The position numbers and the translations under genes were made by a program. Shown here one piece after another: positions 16,426 through 24,698 of a stretch of 64,000 nt of DNA (positions are counted from its first letter, which is position 1; each line of letters opens with the position of its first letter). Location: positions 1 through 64,000 of the forward strand of contig JABAQQ010000002.1 in the NCBI GenBank assembly GCA_019187225.1, written 5' to 3'. The notes beneath the pieces are model-generated. The model ran no database searches, was not told the origin of the DNA, and saw nothing but the letters and a program-made list of their open reading frames with translations. This DNA comes from Saprospiraceae bacterium (GTDB lineage: Bacteria; Bacteroidota; Bacteroidia; Chitinophagales; Saprospiraceae).

Positions 16426-17412
16426 TTAACAGCACCCCGAAAAAATGTAGCGGGACACTTCCCGGAACCATTGACCGGGAGGCGCCCCTTTGCTCAGGAA
16501 CAGATACCAGGTCATTTCGATATCCTGGAATCTGCCCAGTATAAAATCCATCACACCGTCGCCGTCCAGGTCGCCTTCCCAGACAATTTGATCGGGCGGA
16601 AAATGCTCGACGACAAGCGCTTGCGTTTGACCGGTGTGGCGATTGGTCAACCTTGTGTGTCGCATCAGATGATCGTTCTCCACAAGGAAGGGTTTGATTT
16701 CAAATATCCAGGGGCTGGCCGGTATCGTTTCCCGGGCGAATGGTTGTTCGACGGCGGGGTTTCCTGAAAAATATCCCCGGCGGTTGGTGGCTGGTATTTC
16801 ACCTTCCGGCATCGGCATGCGCGAAGCGATCAGGAACAGTGGCTGCCGGCCTCTCACTTTGATCTTTCCGTAATTGGCGACGCCGAACAAGGCGGTCCAA
16901 TGCACCGAAAATACCGGCTCGACGGATCGCCGTACCCATGTGCTGTCTTTTTCGGGAAAAATGCCGTAGAAGTGATAACTCTTTGAAACATAGGAGTCAT
17001 CACTGCACCAGGAGCCGTTGGCGGAGAGCAGGTGATAGTCCGCCGTCATTTTTTTGATCGTACTGCCGAGGTAGGCACTGAAGGCATACCCCACCTGCTT
17101 CCCATAGCGGACTTTCAGCCAACTGCCGTAAATACTGTCGGGCGAATATTCCCCGATGTGATCTCCGGGTTCATTGAAACGTGGCAGAGTCAGGAGTTTC
17201 ACTTTTTGGGCGAAGGGCATCAGGGCAATGGTTTTTCCCCGGAAAGAGGGCTGGTCGCGCATTTTCAGCCCGCTTAAAGCCGTGACAACGACCGTGCTGT
17301 CGAAATCCGGTTCACCAGGGTAGGGGCACCTGACAGCGAACTCCGTTTCCGGCTGGGCGAACAACGCGGGCAGGAATCCCGAAAAGCAGATAAAAAGACA
17401 AAGATTTTTCAT
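16426..17412 (-). CDS. Secreted SH3-domain protein of unknown function
   Basis: 328 residues. Signal peptide at 1-19 (ending PALFAQ). Residues about 40-115 resemble a bacterial SH3 domain (ALSGLKMRDQPSFRGKTIALMPFAQ, then GSWLKVRYGKQVGYAFSAYLG), a fold often found in envelope proteins that bind peptides or cell wall. The C-terminal part includes VWEGDLDGDGVMDFILG, an EF-hand-like Asp-rich loop of the kind seen in FG-GAP/VCBS-type Ca-binding repeats. The start at 17412 heads the signal peptide. It is divergent from the permease gene starting about 130 bases away. Specific role unknown. Confidence 0.75.
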   Translation of the reverse strand: MKNLCLFICFSGFLPALFAQPETEFAVRCPYPGEPDFDSTVVVTALSGLKMRDQPSFRGKTIALMPFAQKVKLLTLPRFNEPGDHIGEYSPDSIYGSWLKVRYGKQVGYAFSAYLGSTIKKMTADYHLLSANGSWCSDDSYVSKSYHFYGIFPEKDSTWVRRSVEPVFSVHWTALFGVANYGKIKVRGRQPLFLIASRMPMPEGEIPATNRRGYFSGNPAVEQPFARETIPASPWIFEIKPFLVENDHLMRHTRLTNRHTGQTQALVVEHFPPDQIVWEGDLDGDGVMDFILGRFQDIEMTWYLFLSKGAPPGQWFREVSRYIFSGCC

Positions 17413-17509
17413 GTTTGAAATATCCAATTTTGCCGGTAAAATTGAAGAAAGTTTTAGTGCCGGCATGTCTTGTTCTATTATCCGTCGGTATTGCCCTATT
17501 TTTGCCCCG

Positions 17510-17542
17510 CAATCCGCAATCCGCAATCCGCAATCCGCAATC
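17510..17542. repeat. CCGCAAT heptamer tandem repeat at a start codon
   Basis: Four near-perfect head-to-tail copies of the heptamer ccgcaat end two bases before the TTG codon proposed as the permease start. The same unit occurs in coding sequence at 27146-27243 and at 28849-28868. Confidence 0.9.
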
Positions 17543-17544
17543 AC

Positions 17545-18840
17545 TTGAACCTTCCCTTTTTCATCGCCCGCCGCATCGCTTTTTCCGGAGGAAAGAATTT
17601 TTCCCGGATCATCATCCGCATTGCCATTGTGGCGGTCGCGCTCAGCGTGGCCGTGATGATAGCGGCGACGGCGCTGATCGCGGGTTTTAAAAGCGAGATC
17701 AGCCGCAAGATATTCGAGTTTTGGGGGCATATCCACATTTCGGATACGGCCTATTCGCTGTCGTTCGAACCGGCGCCCATCGAGCGCGAGCAGGACTTTT
17801 ATCCTTCGCTCGATACCCTGAGAGGCGTGTACTACAAGGAACCGCAGACCATTCTCGGTTTTGAAACGGGCCGCGAAGTAGAAATCCACACGTACGGCGG
17901 CGTCCGGCACATCCAGGTGTTCGCCCACAAACCAGGCATCATCCGCACCAAAACGGCGATGGAGGGCATCATACTGAAAGGAATAGGCAAAGATTTCGAC
18001 TGGAGCAACCTGACACCTTATCTGCTGGAAGGTCAACCCATCGCGCTCGGCGACACGGTCTCGCGCGATATTATCATCAGCCGCCAGACGGCCGACCGCT
18101 TGCAGGTGGGTGTGGGCGATCGGTTCATTGTACACTTTGTAAAAGCGGGCGAACAACTCCGTCGCCGCTTCCAGGTCTGCGGCATTTACAAAACCGGCCT
18201 CGAAGAATACGACCGCAAATTCGCGATCTGCGACATCCGCCAGACGCAGGAACTGCTCGGCTGGACGGAGAACGAAGTGGCGGGCTTCGAGATCTGGCTC
18301 GACGACCTGCGCGATCTCGATATTTACAACGACTACATTTATTCGGAGGTATTGCCGCCCGAACTGCTGTGCACGAGCATCCGCTCGAAATTTCCCGCTA
18401 TTTTCGAGTGGTTGTCGCTGCAAGACCTGAATGAAGTCGTCATCCTCGGCCTGATGCTCGCTGTCGCCATCGTGAACATGATCACGGCGCTGCTGGTGCT
18501 GGTGTTAGAGCGCACCACGATGATCGGCGTGCTCAAAGCTTTGGGCGAGACCAACCGCCGCATTCGCCGCATTTTTCTCTACTATGCTGCTGTCATTACG
18601 CTGACCGGCATGTTCTGGGGCAACCTCCTTGGCCTGGGCTTTTGCTTTTTGCAGGACAAATTCCGCTTTATCCAGCTCAACGAAGCGGATTATTATCTCT
18701 CCTATGCACCGGTGAAAATCAACTGGCTGGCCGTTGCGGGGGTGAATACCGGCACCCTCGCGGTCACGCTGTTGTTCCTTATTTTGCCGTCGCTGCTGGT
18801 GTCGAAAATCGCGCCGGTGAAGGCCATTCAATTCAAGTAA
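17545..18840 (+). CDS. LolC/E-type ABC transporter permease (FtsX family)
   Basis: 431 residues. N-terminal LNLPFFIARRIAF followed by a first transmembrane helix (IVAVALSVAVMIAATALIAGF), a large periplasmic MacB-like domain, and three C-terminal helices (LGLMLAVAIVNMITALLVLVL, IFLYYAAVITLTGMFWGNLLG, VTLLFLILPSLLV), the four-helix layout of lipoprotein-releasing permeases. The family sends lipoproteins from the inner membrane to LolA. The start is probably TTG at 17545, which gives the usual family N-terminus; an ATG at 17470 would add 25 residues encoded by the CCGCAAT repeat. No ATPase gene lies next to it. Confidence 0.85.
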   Translation: MNLPFFIARRIAFSGGKNFSRIIIRIAIVAVALSVAVMIAATALIAGFKSEISRKIFEFWGHIHISDTAYSLSFEPAPIEREQDFYPSLDTLRGVYYKEPQTILGFETGREVEIHTYGGVRHIQVFAHKPGIIRTKTAMEGIILKGIGKDFDWSNLTPYLLEGQPIALGDTVSRDIIISRQTADRLQVGVGDRFIVHFVKAGEQLRRRFQVCGIYKTGLEEYDRKFAICDIRQTQELLGWTENEVAGFEIWLDDLRDLDIYNDYIYSEVLPPELLCTSIRSKFPAIFEWLSLQDLNEVVILGLMLAVAIVNMITALLVLVLERTTMIGVLKALGETNRRIRRIFLYYAAVITLTGMFWGNLLGLGFCFLQDKFRFIQLNEADYYLSYAPVKINWLAVAGVNTGTLAVTLLFLILPSLLVSKIAPVKAIQFK

Positions 18841-18980
18841 TGGAGGTGAATTTATTGTAACCAATTCCCCGTTTTTCTTAATGACAACTTAGCTGTCTTC
18901 TCCGGCCTCCCTACCCGTTTTCCCCCTTCCTTTGTATGGCAAGTTCACTAATTTTTCAAACAATAAAAAACAGTCCTGCC

Positions 18981-19166
18981 ATGCAATTGGAAGATCAACC
19001 CGAAGGAACGGAACCCGAAACGCTGACCGAAGAAACCACTGAAATCCTTGTTTCTGAATTCGACGGCGAAGAGCCGGAAAGCGAAGAAACGGACGAAGAG
19101 GAAGTAGCGGAAGCAATCGAAGAAGTGGAGGAAACGAAAGAACAAACTGAAGAAAGCGAGGGTTGA
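18981..19166 (+). CDS. Small glutamate-rich acidic protein
   Basis: 61 residues from ATG 18981, with an alternative ATG at 18936 giving 76. More than a third of residues are Glu, with no hydrophobic core and no signal peptide, so it is likely disordered. No family was recognised. Support for a real gene: it is on the same strand as the permease upstream and is followed 26 bases later by a good plus-strand terminator. It could also be a chance frame in a purine-rich stretch. Confidence 0.45.
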   Translation: MQLEDQPEGTEPETLTEETTEILVSEFDGEEPESEETDEEEVAEAIEEVEETKEQTEESEG

Positions 19167-19192
19167 ACTGTGTTCCCGGTTTGTGATGTTGT

Positions 19193-19230
19193 CCCGTTCT
19201 GAACCCGTCAGGACGGGGCAATTTTTTTTA
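19193..19230 (+). terminator. Rho-independent terminator
   Basis: Stem CCCGTTCTG / CAGGACGGG (9 bp with one G-U pair), 7-base loop, followed by CAATTTTTTTT. It ends the plus-strand transcript carrying the permease and the acidic small protein. Confidence 0.8.
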
Positions 19231-19316
19231 GCGCCATAAAATGCCCGTTCGGGCAAAAACTTCGCAAAGGGGCCGCAAAGTGTGAAAGGTTTTTGATTTT
19301 TGGGAAAAAATTTGAA

Positions 19317-20918
19317 ATGATGAGAATATTCTTCTTCGTGGCGTTTACCCTTGTTGCAGCCTGCCCAATATCCGCCCAACTTTACCCGCCTTTTCAGGCA
19401 CAGGTGTTCGACTCCACCGCTACGGGCTACTATTTTTTAAGTCCGGTCAAAGTGCCGAACCCCGGTGGCGCTTTCCGTAACCATCACCTGATCCTCGACG
19501 GCAAAGGCCATGTCGTTTATTACCGGCGATTTCCGCAAGGCGTCACGTCGGGAGATTTTAAACTGCATCCCAACGGCCGGATGTCCTATGCCTTAATGGG
19601 GCGGTTTTTCTTTATGGACAGCACTTTTACCGTCATGGATTCTGCCTGGTGCCAAAACGGCGTTTTTCCCGACGGCCACGACGTGCAGCTCTTGCCGAAC
19701 GGACATTTTCTGCTGCTCGGCTTCGAAAACATAACCATGGACCTGAGCACCTACCCCTTTTTTAATCAAAACGGCAGTCCTGGCAGTCCGAACGCAACAG
19801 TGAAGAGTGGCGTTATTCAGGTACTTGACGCCGCCAAAAATGTCGTGTTCGAATGGCGCGCCATTGACCACTACGATTTCGCGGATGTTGACCCAAAACA
19901 GCTGAACAGTCCTGTGAATGTGGACTGGACCCACTTCAATTCGGTGGCGCAGGACGCCGACGGCAATCTCCTCGTGTCGCCGCGGCATTTCAACGAGATC
20001 ACCAAGATCAGCCGCAGCGACGGCTCCATCCTCTGGCGGCTCGGCGGAAAAGCCAATCAGTTCGATTTTTTAAACGACCCCGCGCAGTTCGTCGCCCAGC
20101 ACGACGCGCGGCGCATCGCCAACGGCAACCTTACCCTTTTCGACAACGGCTTCAATGGGCAGCCCATTCATCCGGCTGCCGCGAAGGAATACGAACTCGA
20201 CGAGTCGGCGCTGACTGCCGATCTGGTCTGGAGTCATGTGGAAAACCCTGATTGGTTCAGCCGCGCACTCGGCAATGTACAGCGTCTCGACAACGGGAAT
20301 ACGCTGATCAATTACGGCTGGCTGAACAAGGGAAACATCGTGTTCAACGTGGTGGACACAGGAGGCGACAAGGCGTTCGAGATCAGTTTCGACGATACGC
20401 TCACTTCTTACCGCTCTTTTTTCTATCCTGAACTACCCTGGCAATTGGACAGACCTTCGATCTCCTGTTTTCAGAACAACGGCCAGTATTTCCTCGAAGC
20501 GGAAAGCGGTCACGACAGTTATTCGTGGTCCGACGGTAGTACCACTCAAACAATACCAATCGGCGCTGCCGGCACGTATTTCGTATTTGTGCCCATTGGT
20601 CAGGGATTCGTCAGCTCCGAACCCTTCGTCGTTGAAGACACGGACAATCCGTGCGGGATTTCACCGGCAACGGAAGTGGAACCCGGCCCTTTATTTTCCC
20701 TGACACCCAATCCTGTTGGCGACATTGCTGTGCTGCGTTTTTCGGATAAAGATCACGCGGAAGGTATTGTTGAGATCGCCGGTTTATCCGGTAAAAAATG
20801 GCTCTCTCAAAGGGTATCAGCGGCTACCGGAGAATGTACGCTCGAGGTGGAGCAGTTGCCACCGGGCGTCTATATCGTTCAATTGGGCGCTTATACCGCT
20901 AAACTGATCAAGTTGTAG
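19317..20918 (+). CDS. Arylsulfotransferase-like secreted protein with T9SS domain
   Basis: 533 residues. Signal peptide (about 1-20, ending PISAQ), then a beta-propeller with arylsulfotransferase (ASST) family motifs: HLILDGKGHVVYYRRF, FPDGHDVQLLPNGHFLLLG, VDWTHFNSVAQDADGNLLVS and FVAQHDARRIANGNLTLFDNG, where the repeated His residues correspond to the catalytic-site histidines of the family. The C-terminus is a T9SS type-A sorting domain (LTPNPVGDIAVLRFS ... LPPGVYIVQLGAYTAKLIKL). The family transfers sulfate between phenols; a role in this organism is inferred only by homology. ATG 19317 and 19320 are both possible starts. Its stop overlaps the next gene on the opposite strand. Confidence 0.85.
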   Translation: MMRIFFFVAFTLVAACPISAQLYPPFQAQVFDSTATGYYFLSPVKVPNPGGAFRNHHLILDGKGHVVYYRRFPQGVTSGDFKLHPNGRMSYALMGRFFFMDSTFTVMDSAWCQNGVFPDGHDVQLLPNGHFLLLGFENITMDLSTYPFFNQNGSPGSPNATVKSGVIQVLDAAKNVVFEWRAIDHYDFADVDPKQLNSPVNVDWTHFNSVAQDADGNLLVSPRHFNEITKISRSDGSILWRLGGKANQFDFLNDPAQFVAQHDARRIANGNLTLFDNGFNGQPIHPAAAKEYELDESALTADLVWSHVENPDWFSRALGNVQRLDNGNTLINYGWLNKGNIVFNVVDTGGDKAFEISFDDTLTSYRSFFYPELPWQLDRPSISCFQNNGQYFLEAESGHDSYSWSDGSTTQTIPIGAAGTYFVFVPIGQGFVSSEPFVVEDTDNPCGISPATEVEPGPLFSLTPNPVGDIAVLRFSDKDHAEGIVEIAGLSGKKWLSQRVSAATGECTLEVEQLPPGVYIVQLGAYTAKLIKL

Positions 20919-21420
20919 ATTTTTCGGTTTGTACCTCTAATTGCAGGATCAATCCCGAGTGCAGGCATTGGTGTATCTCCACGTTCTGGCCGGGCATCAC
21001 CTGGCGGAATTTTTTCAGCACGGGCGACAACTCACCTAACTCGAACCGGTACGGGCCGATGTCGTAAACCTGGGTAGCCTTTCGGCCGTCTTCCTGCTGG
21101 AAATGCGCCTGTTCCACCCTGCCGAAGATGACCCTTTTTTTCCCGGCGGATAAATCGCGCCATAGCCGGAGGGTGAGATTGGGGCGTTTTTCGAGCAGGC
21201 ACAGTGCGAGCATGATCACAAAACTGGCGATCGCCGCCCCGCCCAGGAAATGAAACCAGTCGTGGTGATAAGAGAGCAGAAAGGCAAAGAGCAGCAGCAA
21301 AGCAGCCAGCAGATACAAGGCGCTCATCGCCAATTGCCATTGCAAGTTTCTCGTTATCAAGCGTTTGTCCTTTTTGGAAAAGGGGATGATGCGTTCGCCG
21401 TTCTTCATTTCGGAAGCCAA
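20908..21420 (-). CDS. Two-helix membrane protein of unknown function
   Basis: 170 residues. Two hydrophobic segments near 32-52 (MSALYLLAALLLLFAFLL) and 56-78 (FHFLGGAAIASFVIMLALCLL) are followed by a soluble basic domain with strands such as RVIFGRVEQAHFQQEDG and YRFELGELSPVLKKF. This layout suggests a membrane-anchored cytoplasmic beta domain. The family was not recognised. It converges on the ASST-like gene with an 11-base overlap of the two coding ends. Confidence 0.75.
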   Translation of the reverse strand: MASEMKNGERIIPFSKKDKRLITRNLQWQLAMSALYLLAALLLLFAFLLSYHHDWFHFLGGAAIASFVIMLALCLLEKRPNLTLRLWRDLSAGKKRVIFGRVEQAHFQQEDGRKATQVYDIGPYRFELGELSPVLKKFRQVMPGQNVEIHQCLHSGLILQLEVQTEKSTT

Positions 21421-21483
21421 AATCGGGCGATTACAGGCTTCGTTTCCCCGGCTAAATCAAACTTTACGATAATTTAACCTGGC

Positions 21484-22344
21484 TCATTCCGCCACAGGTA
21501 CCGGTGGCAAGACCGGCCGCACTGCCAGCACCGTCCGCCGGTTTTTCTGACGGCCTTCGGTGGTTGCATTGGACGTGACGGGATAAAATTCGCCCCGTCC
21601 GACCGGCGTGAGTTGGTTGGCATTCACGTTGAAATCACTGATCAGCAGGCGGGTAAGATTGGTGGCGCGGCGCAGGCTCCAGTCCCAGGTGTCGAGCAAA
21701 GTTTTGTCCTTGGGCAACACATTGTCCGTGTGACAGATCACTTCGACATCCAGCTCGGGGCGGGCGGTCAATACCCCCGACAAAGATTGGAGCAGCGTTT
21801 TGCCGGAAGCGCTGATCTCCTGCCCCTTTGCATCGAACAATAACTTGTCCGGTAGGGTAAGCAGCACCGTTTCCGCCTCCTCCGTCACTGTCACATCGGC
21901 CTGGCCGGCGTAGATTTTCGAGAGTTCTTCCCGCAGATCGCCCAATATTTTTTTCTGTTCCTGCCGCACCGTTCTGATGCGATGCAGGAGCGCGTTGCGC
22001 TGGTCGAGTTCAGCTTGGACGGAAGCCAGTTCTTTTTCCAGAGCCGCTTTTTCCGAGGCGAGTTTGCTCGACGATTCGCCAAGTTTCTGGGTGCGGGCGG
22101 AAAGCTCCGCGTTCAGATCTTTGATCTCCGCTTCCTGATTGCCGATGGTACGGTTCAGTTCGCCCACCTGTTTGATGAGGTCAGCGCTTTCCCTTTTGCG
22201 GTCGAGTAATTCTTTTACCAGCACTTTTTCGCGGGCTTCAGCGGATTGCCGGGTGGCGACTTCGGCGTGGTATATTTTGGGTTTGACGCAAGCATCGAGG
22301 ATCAAAAACAGGCTCAAAAGAATGAGAAACCGGATATTCCGCAT
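21484..22344 (-). CDS. OmpA-family peptidoglycan-binding lipoprotein with coiled coil
   Basis: 286 residues. Lipoprotein signal peptide with lipobox LDAC (Cys near residue 19), then an uninterrupted coiled coil (about 35-150, heptads such as SADLIKQVGELNRTI and LASVQAELDQRNALL), then an OmpA/MotB C-terminal domain (about 165-275) with DVEVICHTDNV, WSLRRATNLTRLL and GRGEFYPV, which binds diaminopimelate in peptidoglycan. It would tether the outer membrane to the wall. The start at 22344 places the lipobox correctly. A repeat block begins 8 bases upstream of the start codon. Confidence 0.9.
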   Translation of the reverse strand: MRNIRFLILLSLFLILDACVKPKIYHAEVATRQSAEAREKVLVKELLDRKRESADLIKQVGELNRTIGNQEAEIKDLNAELSARTQKLGESSSKLASEKAALEKELASVQAELDQRNALLHRIRTVRQEQKKILGDLREELSKIYAGQADVTVTEEAETVLLTLPDKLLFDAKGQEISASGKTLLQSLSGVLTARPELDVEVICHTDNVLPKDKTLLDTWDWSLRRATNLTRLLISDFNVNANQLTPVGRGEFYPVTSNATTEGRQKNRRTVLAVRPVLPPVPVAE

Positions 22345-22351
22345 GATAGAA

Positions 22352-22411
22352 ACAATTGAAATTAAAGTAATTGAAGTCATTGAGGGTCATTAGGGGTCAT
22401 TAGAGTCATTA
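22352..22411. repeat. GGTCATTAG repeat, left arm of a split hairpin
   Basis: Degenerate 9-10 nt units (gtcattgag, ggtcattag, gggtcattag, agtcatt). Its reverse complement follows at 22643-22691, so the two arms would pair; a 214-bp element now sits in the loop. Confidence 0.85.
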
Positions 22412-22415
22412 CTCA

Positions 22416-22629
22416 GGGACTGTTCAAAATATTGTATTTCTGTTCGTTGTTTTTTTATTTAGTAACGGCTAAAAAACAAGTACCTGACTTTCCCTGTCCA
22501 CCGTGCCTCGGAATGGCACGGTGGTTAAGAAAATGAGAACTTATTTTTTGATCGTTACGTAAAGTGTTGAATAAAAAATATTTGAATATTGTAATTATAT
22601 AAATTTGGGACAAATTTTAGAGCAGTCCC
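22416..22629. mobile_element. MITE-like element with 8-bp target duplication
   Basis: The 214-bp segment starts GGGACTGTTC-AAAATATTG and its end, read on the other strand, is GGGACTGCTCTAAAATTT-G, giving about 17 of 20 matching terminal positions. It is flanked by an exact 8-bp direct repeat, ATTACTCA, at 22408-22415 and 22630-22637. It codes for no protein. A 10-bp perfect stem (CCACCGTGCC/GGCACGGTGG, 22498-22524) lies inside. The terminal sequence and 8-bp duplication fit non-autonomous derivatives of IS6- or IS256-type elements. No related transposase gene is in the window. Confidence 0.85.
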
Positions 22630-22642
22630 ATTACTCATGAAT

Positions 22643-22691
22643 GCCTTTCAACGACCCCTAATGACTCTAAATGACCCCTAATGACTCTTAA
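22643..22691. repeat. ATGACCCCTA repeat, right arm of the split hairpin
   Basis: Units acgacccct, aatgactct, aaatgacccct and aatgactctt in tandem, the reverse complement of the left arm at 22352-22411. Confidence 0.85.
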
Positions 22692-22778
22692 TACCCCCGC
22701 GGCAAAGATTTTGAAAATTCCTCACCGCCCCAATCCGCCGGACAGTTTTTCTAATTTCGCCGCAGATTTTTGACACTT

Positions 22779-23141
22779 ATGAAAATCGTTCTTGCTTTGT
22801 TTCCGCTGTTGCTGGCTACCTGTACACTCGATGTGAACCGCCTGGTGGGCCGGTGGCGCGCCATCGCGTTTTATGAACAAGGCCAGTCGCATGCTGCGCC
22901 GCTGGATTCGGTGGTGCTCGCTTTTACCAGTAGCGGTCATTACGAGTTTCGATCTGCAGGTTTTTACCGCGAAAACGGGCCGTTCCGCGTGTCCGGCCAA
23001 CATTTGTTTCTGACCGATACCACCGAACACCCGGCGAAGGAACATATACTGAAAGTCCTGTTCCTTTCCGGCGATACATTAAAAATTCAGATGCAAAAGG
23101 GCGACAACGAGCAGGTGTTGTTCTTTGAAAAACAACTTTAA
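22779..23141 (+). CDS. Small lipocalin-like lipoprotein
   Basis: 120 residues. A short signal peptide ends in lipobox LATC (Cys near 15). The mature part (LVGRWRAIAFYEQG ... FTSSGHYEFRSAGFY ... LFLTDTTEH ... LFLSGDTLKIQMQKGD) has the GxWrxxx opening and repeated strands of small bacterial lipocalin-like domains. It is probably on the periplasmic face of the outer membrane, with an unknown ligand. Start 22779 is used because an ATG nine bases upstream weakens the signal peptide. The Dabb-domain gene follows 10 bases later. Confidence 0.75.
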   Translation: MKIVLALFPLLLATCTLDVNRLVGRWRAIAFYEQGQSHAAPLDSVVLAFTSSGHYEFRSAGFYRENGPFRVSGQHLFLTDTTEHPAKEHILKVLFLSGDTLKIQMQKGDNEQVLFFEKQL

Positions 23142-23151
23142 CTTATTGAAA

Positions 23152-23565
23152 ATGAAAAAGATGTCAAGACGCGGCTTTGTGAAAAACAGTGCGCTGGCCG
23201 TCGCGGCCGCCACTACGCCTCTGGCGGCGGCCGGCGCTGAAACCCGGAAAAAAGAACTGTTCGTGCACCATGTGTATTTCTGGCTCAAAAACCCCGGCAG
23301 CGAAGCGGACAGGAACAAACTCATCGAAGGTTTGCAGGCGCTGGCCAAAGTGAAACCCATTCGCATGGCGCACATCGGCACGCCCGCCGCGACCAACCGC
23401 AGCGTGATTGACCGCTCTTACGCGGTTTCCTGGCTGTTGTTTTTCGACAATCTCGAAGACGAAGAAATTTACCAGAAGCATCCGGAACACCTCAAATTCG
23501 TGGAGCAGTACTCGCACCTTTGGGAGAAGGTCATTGTGTACGACTCGGTGGGAAGGAAACAGTGA
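23152..23565 (+). CDS. Tat-exported Dabb (stress-responsive alpha/beta barrel) domain protein
   Basis: 137 residues. A Tat-type signal (MSRRGFVKNSALAVAAATTP) precedes a single Dabb domain of about 100 residues beginning LFVHHVYFWLK and including DRSYAVSWLLFFDNLEDEEIY and HPEHLKFVEQY, which match the family (PF07876). Dabb proteins are dimeric ferredoxin-like barrels; some bind small hydrophobic compounds, but many have no assigned role. The start at 23152 heads the twin-arginine region; an in-frame ATG upstream overlaps the previous gene end. Confidence 0.88.
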   Translation: MKKMSRRGFVKNSALAVAAATTPLAAAGAETRKKELFVHHVYFWLKNPGSEADRNKLIEGLQALAKVKPIRMAHIGTPAATNRSVIDRSYAVSWLLFFDNLEDEEIYQKHPEHLKFVEQYSHLWEKVIVYDSVGRKQ

Positions 23566-23566
23566 G

Positions 23567-24010
23567 TTAGGTCCGGTACACGTCCGGCTCATGCAATTCC
23601 ATCCAACGCTCAGGCTTGGCCAATGGTTTGAATCCGGATTGGGCGTACAATCCGTGTGCATCGGCGGTTGCCAGTATCCAGCGCCGGAAGCCCTGTAATT
23701 CCGGGTGTGCCAAAATGCTCTGCATCAGCCACTTGGAAAGTCCTCTGCCCCTGTATGCTTCGAGGATAAACACGTCGCCCACGTAGCTAAAAGTCGCTTT
23801 GTCGGTCGTCACACGGGCAAAGCCCACCTGATCATCGCCTTCGTAGACACCGAAGCAGACCGAGTTCTCGATGGATGTCCGTACGACTTCGAGCGGGATA
23901 TTTTTTGCCCAATACGACGACTCGCTGAGAAAGTGGTGCACGAGCGCCACGTCAATTTTCTCTTTGTCGGTTGAAATGAGGAACGGATCGCGGCGAACTT
24001 CGTAAATCAT
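23567..24010 (-). CDS. GNAT-family N-acetyltransferase
   Basis: 147 residues, the usual single-domain GNAT length. Motif A is clear in DVFILEAYRGRGLSKWLM (acetyl-CoA pyrophosphate loop), motif B in RRWILATADAHGLYAQSGF. N-terminal VRRDPFLISTDKEKID is typical of the family. The acceptor substrate cannot be named. The adjacent TPR-like membrane protein gene ends 4 bases before its start codon in the same direction, so the two are likely cotranscribed. Confidence 0.9.
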   Translation of the reverse strand: MIYEVRRDPFLISTDKEKIDVALVHHFLSESSYWAKNIPLEVVRTSIENSVCFGVYEGDDQVGFARVTTDKATFSYVGDVFILEAYRGRGLSKWLMQSILAHPELQGFRRWILATADAHGLYAQSGFKPLAKPERWMELHEPDVYRT

Positions 24011-24014
24011 TGAT

Positions 24015-24626
24015 TCAGCGCATTTTGGGCTGCCGGCGTTTGCTGCCGGGGCGGAAGCCTCGGCCCCCCATCATCGCCAACATGGAAGGATTCATGGCTT
24101 GGCTGGCCTGTTTCATTTGTTTTTCCACTTCCTTGATCTGCTCTTTGAGCATCGGCTCGGTCACATTCATTTTTTTCACTTCGGCGAAGTGTACCTGCGC
24201 CTGTTTGAAGTTGTTTTTGTTGGCCGCGATCATCACCAGTTGCAGCATCGCGGTGGCCTTTTCATTTTCGGAAGGCAAGCCCGCTTCGAGCGATTTTTTG
24301 ATCCACGCTTCGGCGGTATTGAAATCGCGTTTCTGCATCGCCAGCGCGCCGTGTGTCATGAAATAAACGCCTTTATAACCGACGAGCAGTATCTTGGGAA
24401 AAAAAGTCAGTTTCAGTCGCTTTTCGGCCTCGTCGAGGCGCTGCTGCGCGATGAGTTGGTTGGTGGACATGATGGTGCCGAGCATCAGGTAACCCGCCAG
24501 CATGAAAATGCCCACGAGCAAAAACGGGAAGCCGTACCAAAAGCCGAAGGCAGCCCACAAGGCGGCGCCGCCGAAGATACCGCCCGCGATCAGGGCAAAA
24601 CGAAGGTAAATATTGATAGTAAACAT
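24015..24626 (-). CDS. Membrane protein with TPR-like C-terminal helices
   Basis: 203 residues. Two adjacent transmembrane helices at the N-terminus (about 8-50, FALIAGGIFGGAALWAAFG and PFLLVGIFMLAGYLMLG), then a helical region with TPR-like spacing (GVYFMTHGALAMQKRDFNTAEAWIKKS, AMLQLVMIAANKNNFKQAQ) and a basic, Met/Gly-rich tail. Such proteins often scaffold partners at the membrane; no partner is visible. It precedes the GNAT gene by 4 bases. Confidence 0.75.
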   Translation of the reverse strand: MFTINIYLRFALIAGGIFGGAALWAAFGFWYGFPFLLVGIFMLAGYLMLGTIMSTNQLIAQQRLDEAEKRLKLTFFPKILLVGYKGVYFMTHGALAMQKRDFNTAEAWIKKSLEAGLPSENEKATAMLQLVMIAANKNNFKQAQVHFAEVKKMNVTEPMLKEQIKEVEKQMKQASQAMNPSMLAMMGGRGFRPGSKRRQPKMR

Positions 24627-24698
24627 GGTGTCGCTTGAAAATTCGGCGCAAAATTATGAAAGCCTGCCGGGGTTCAGTGTCTTTGTGGCGAAAAAGAA

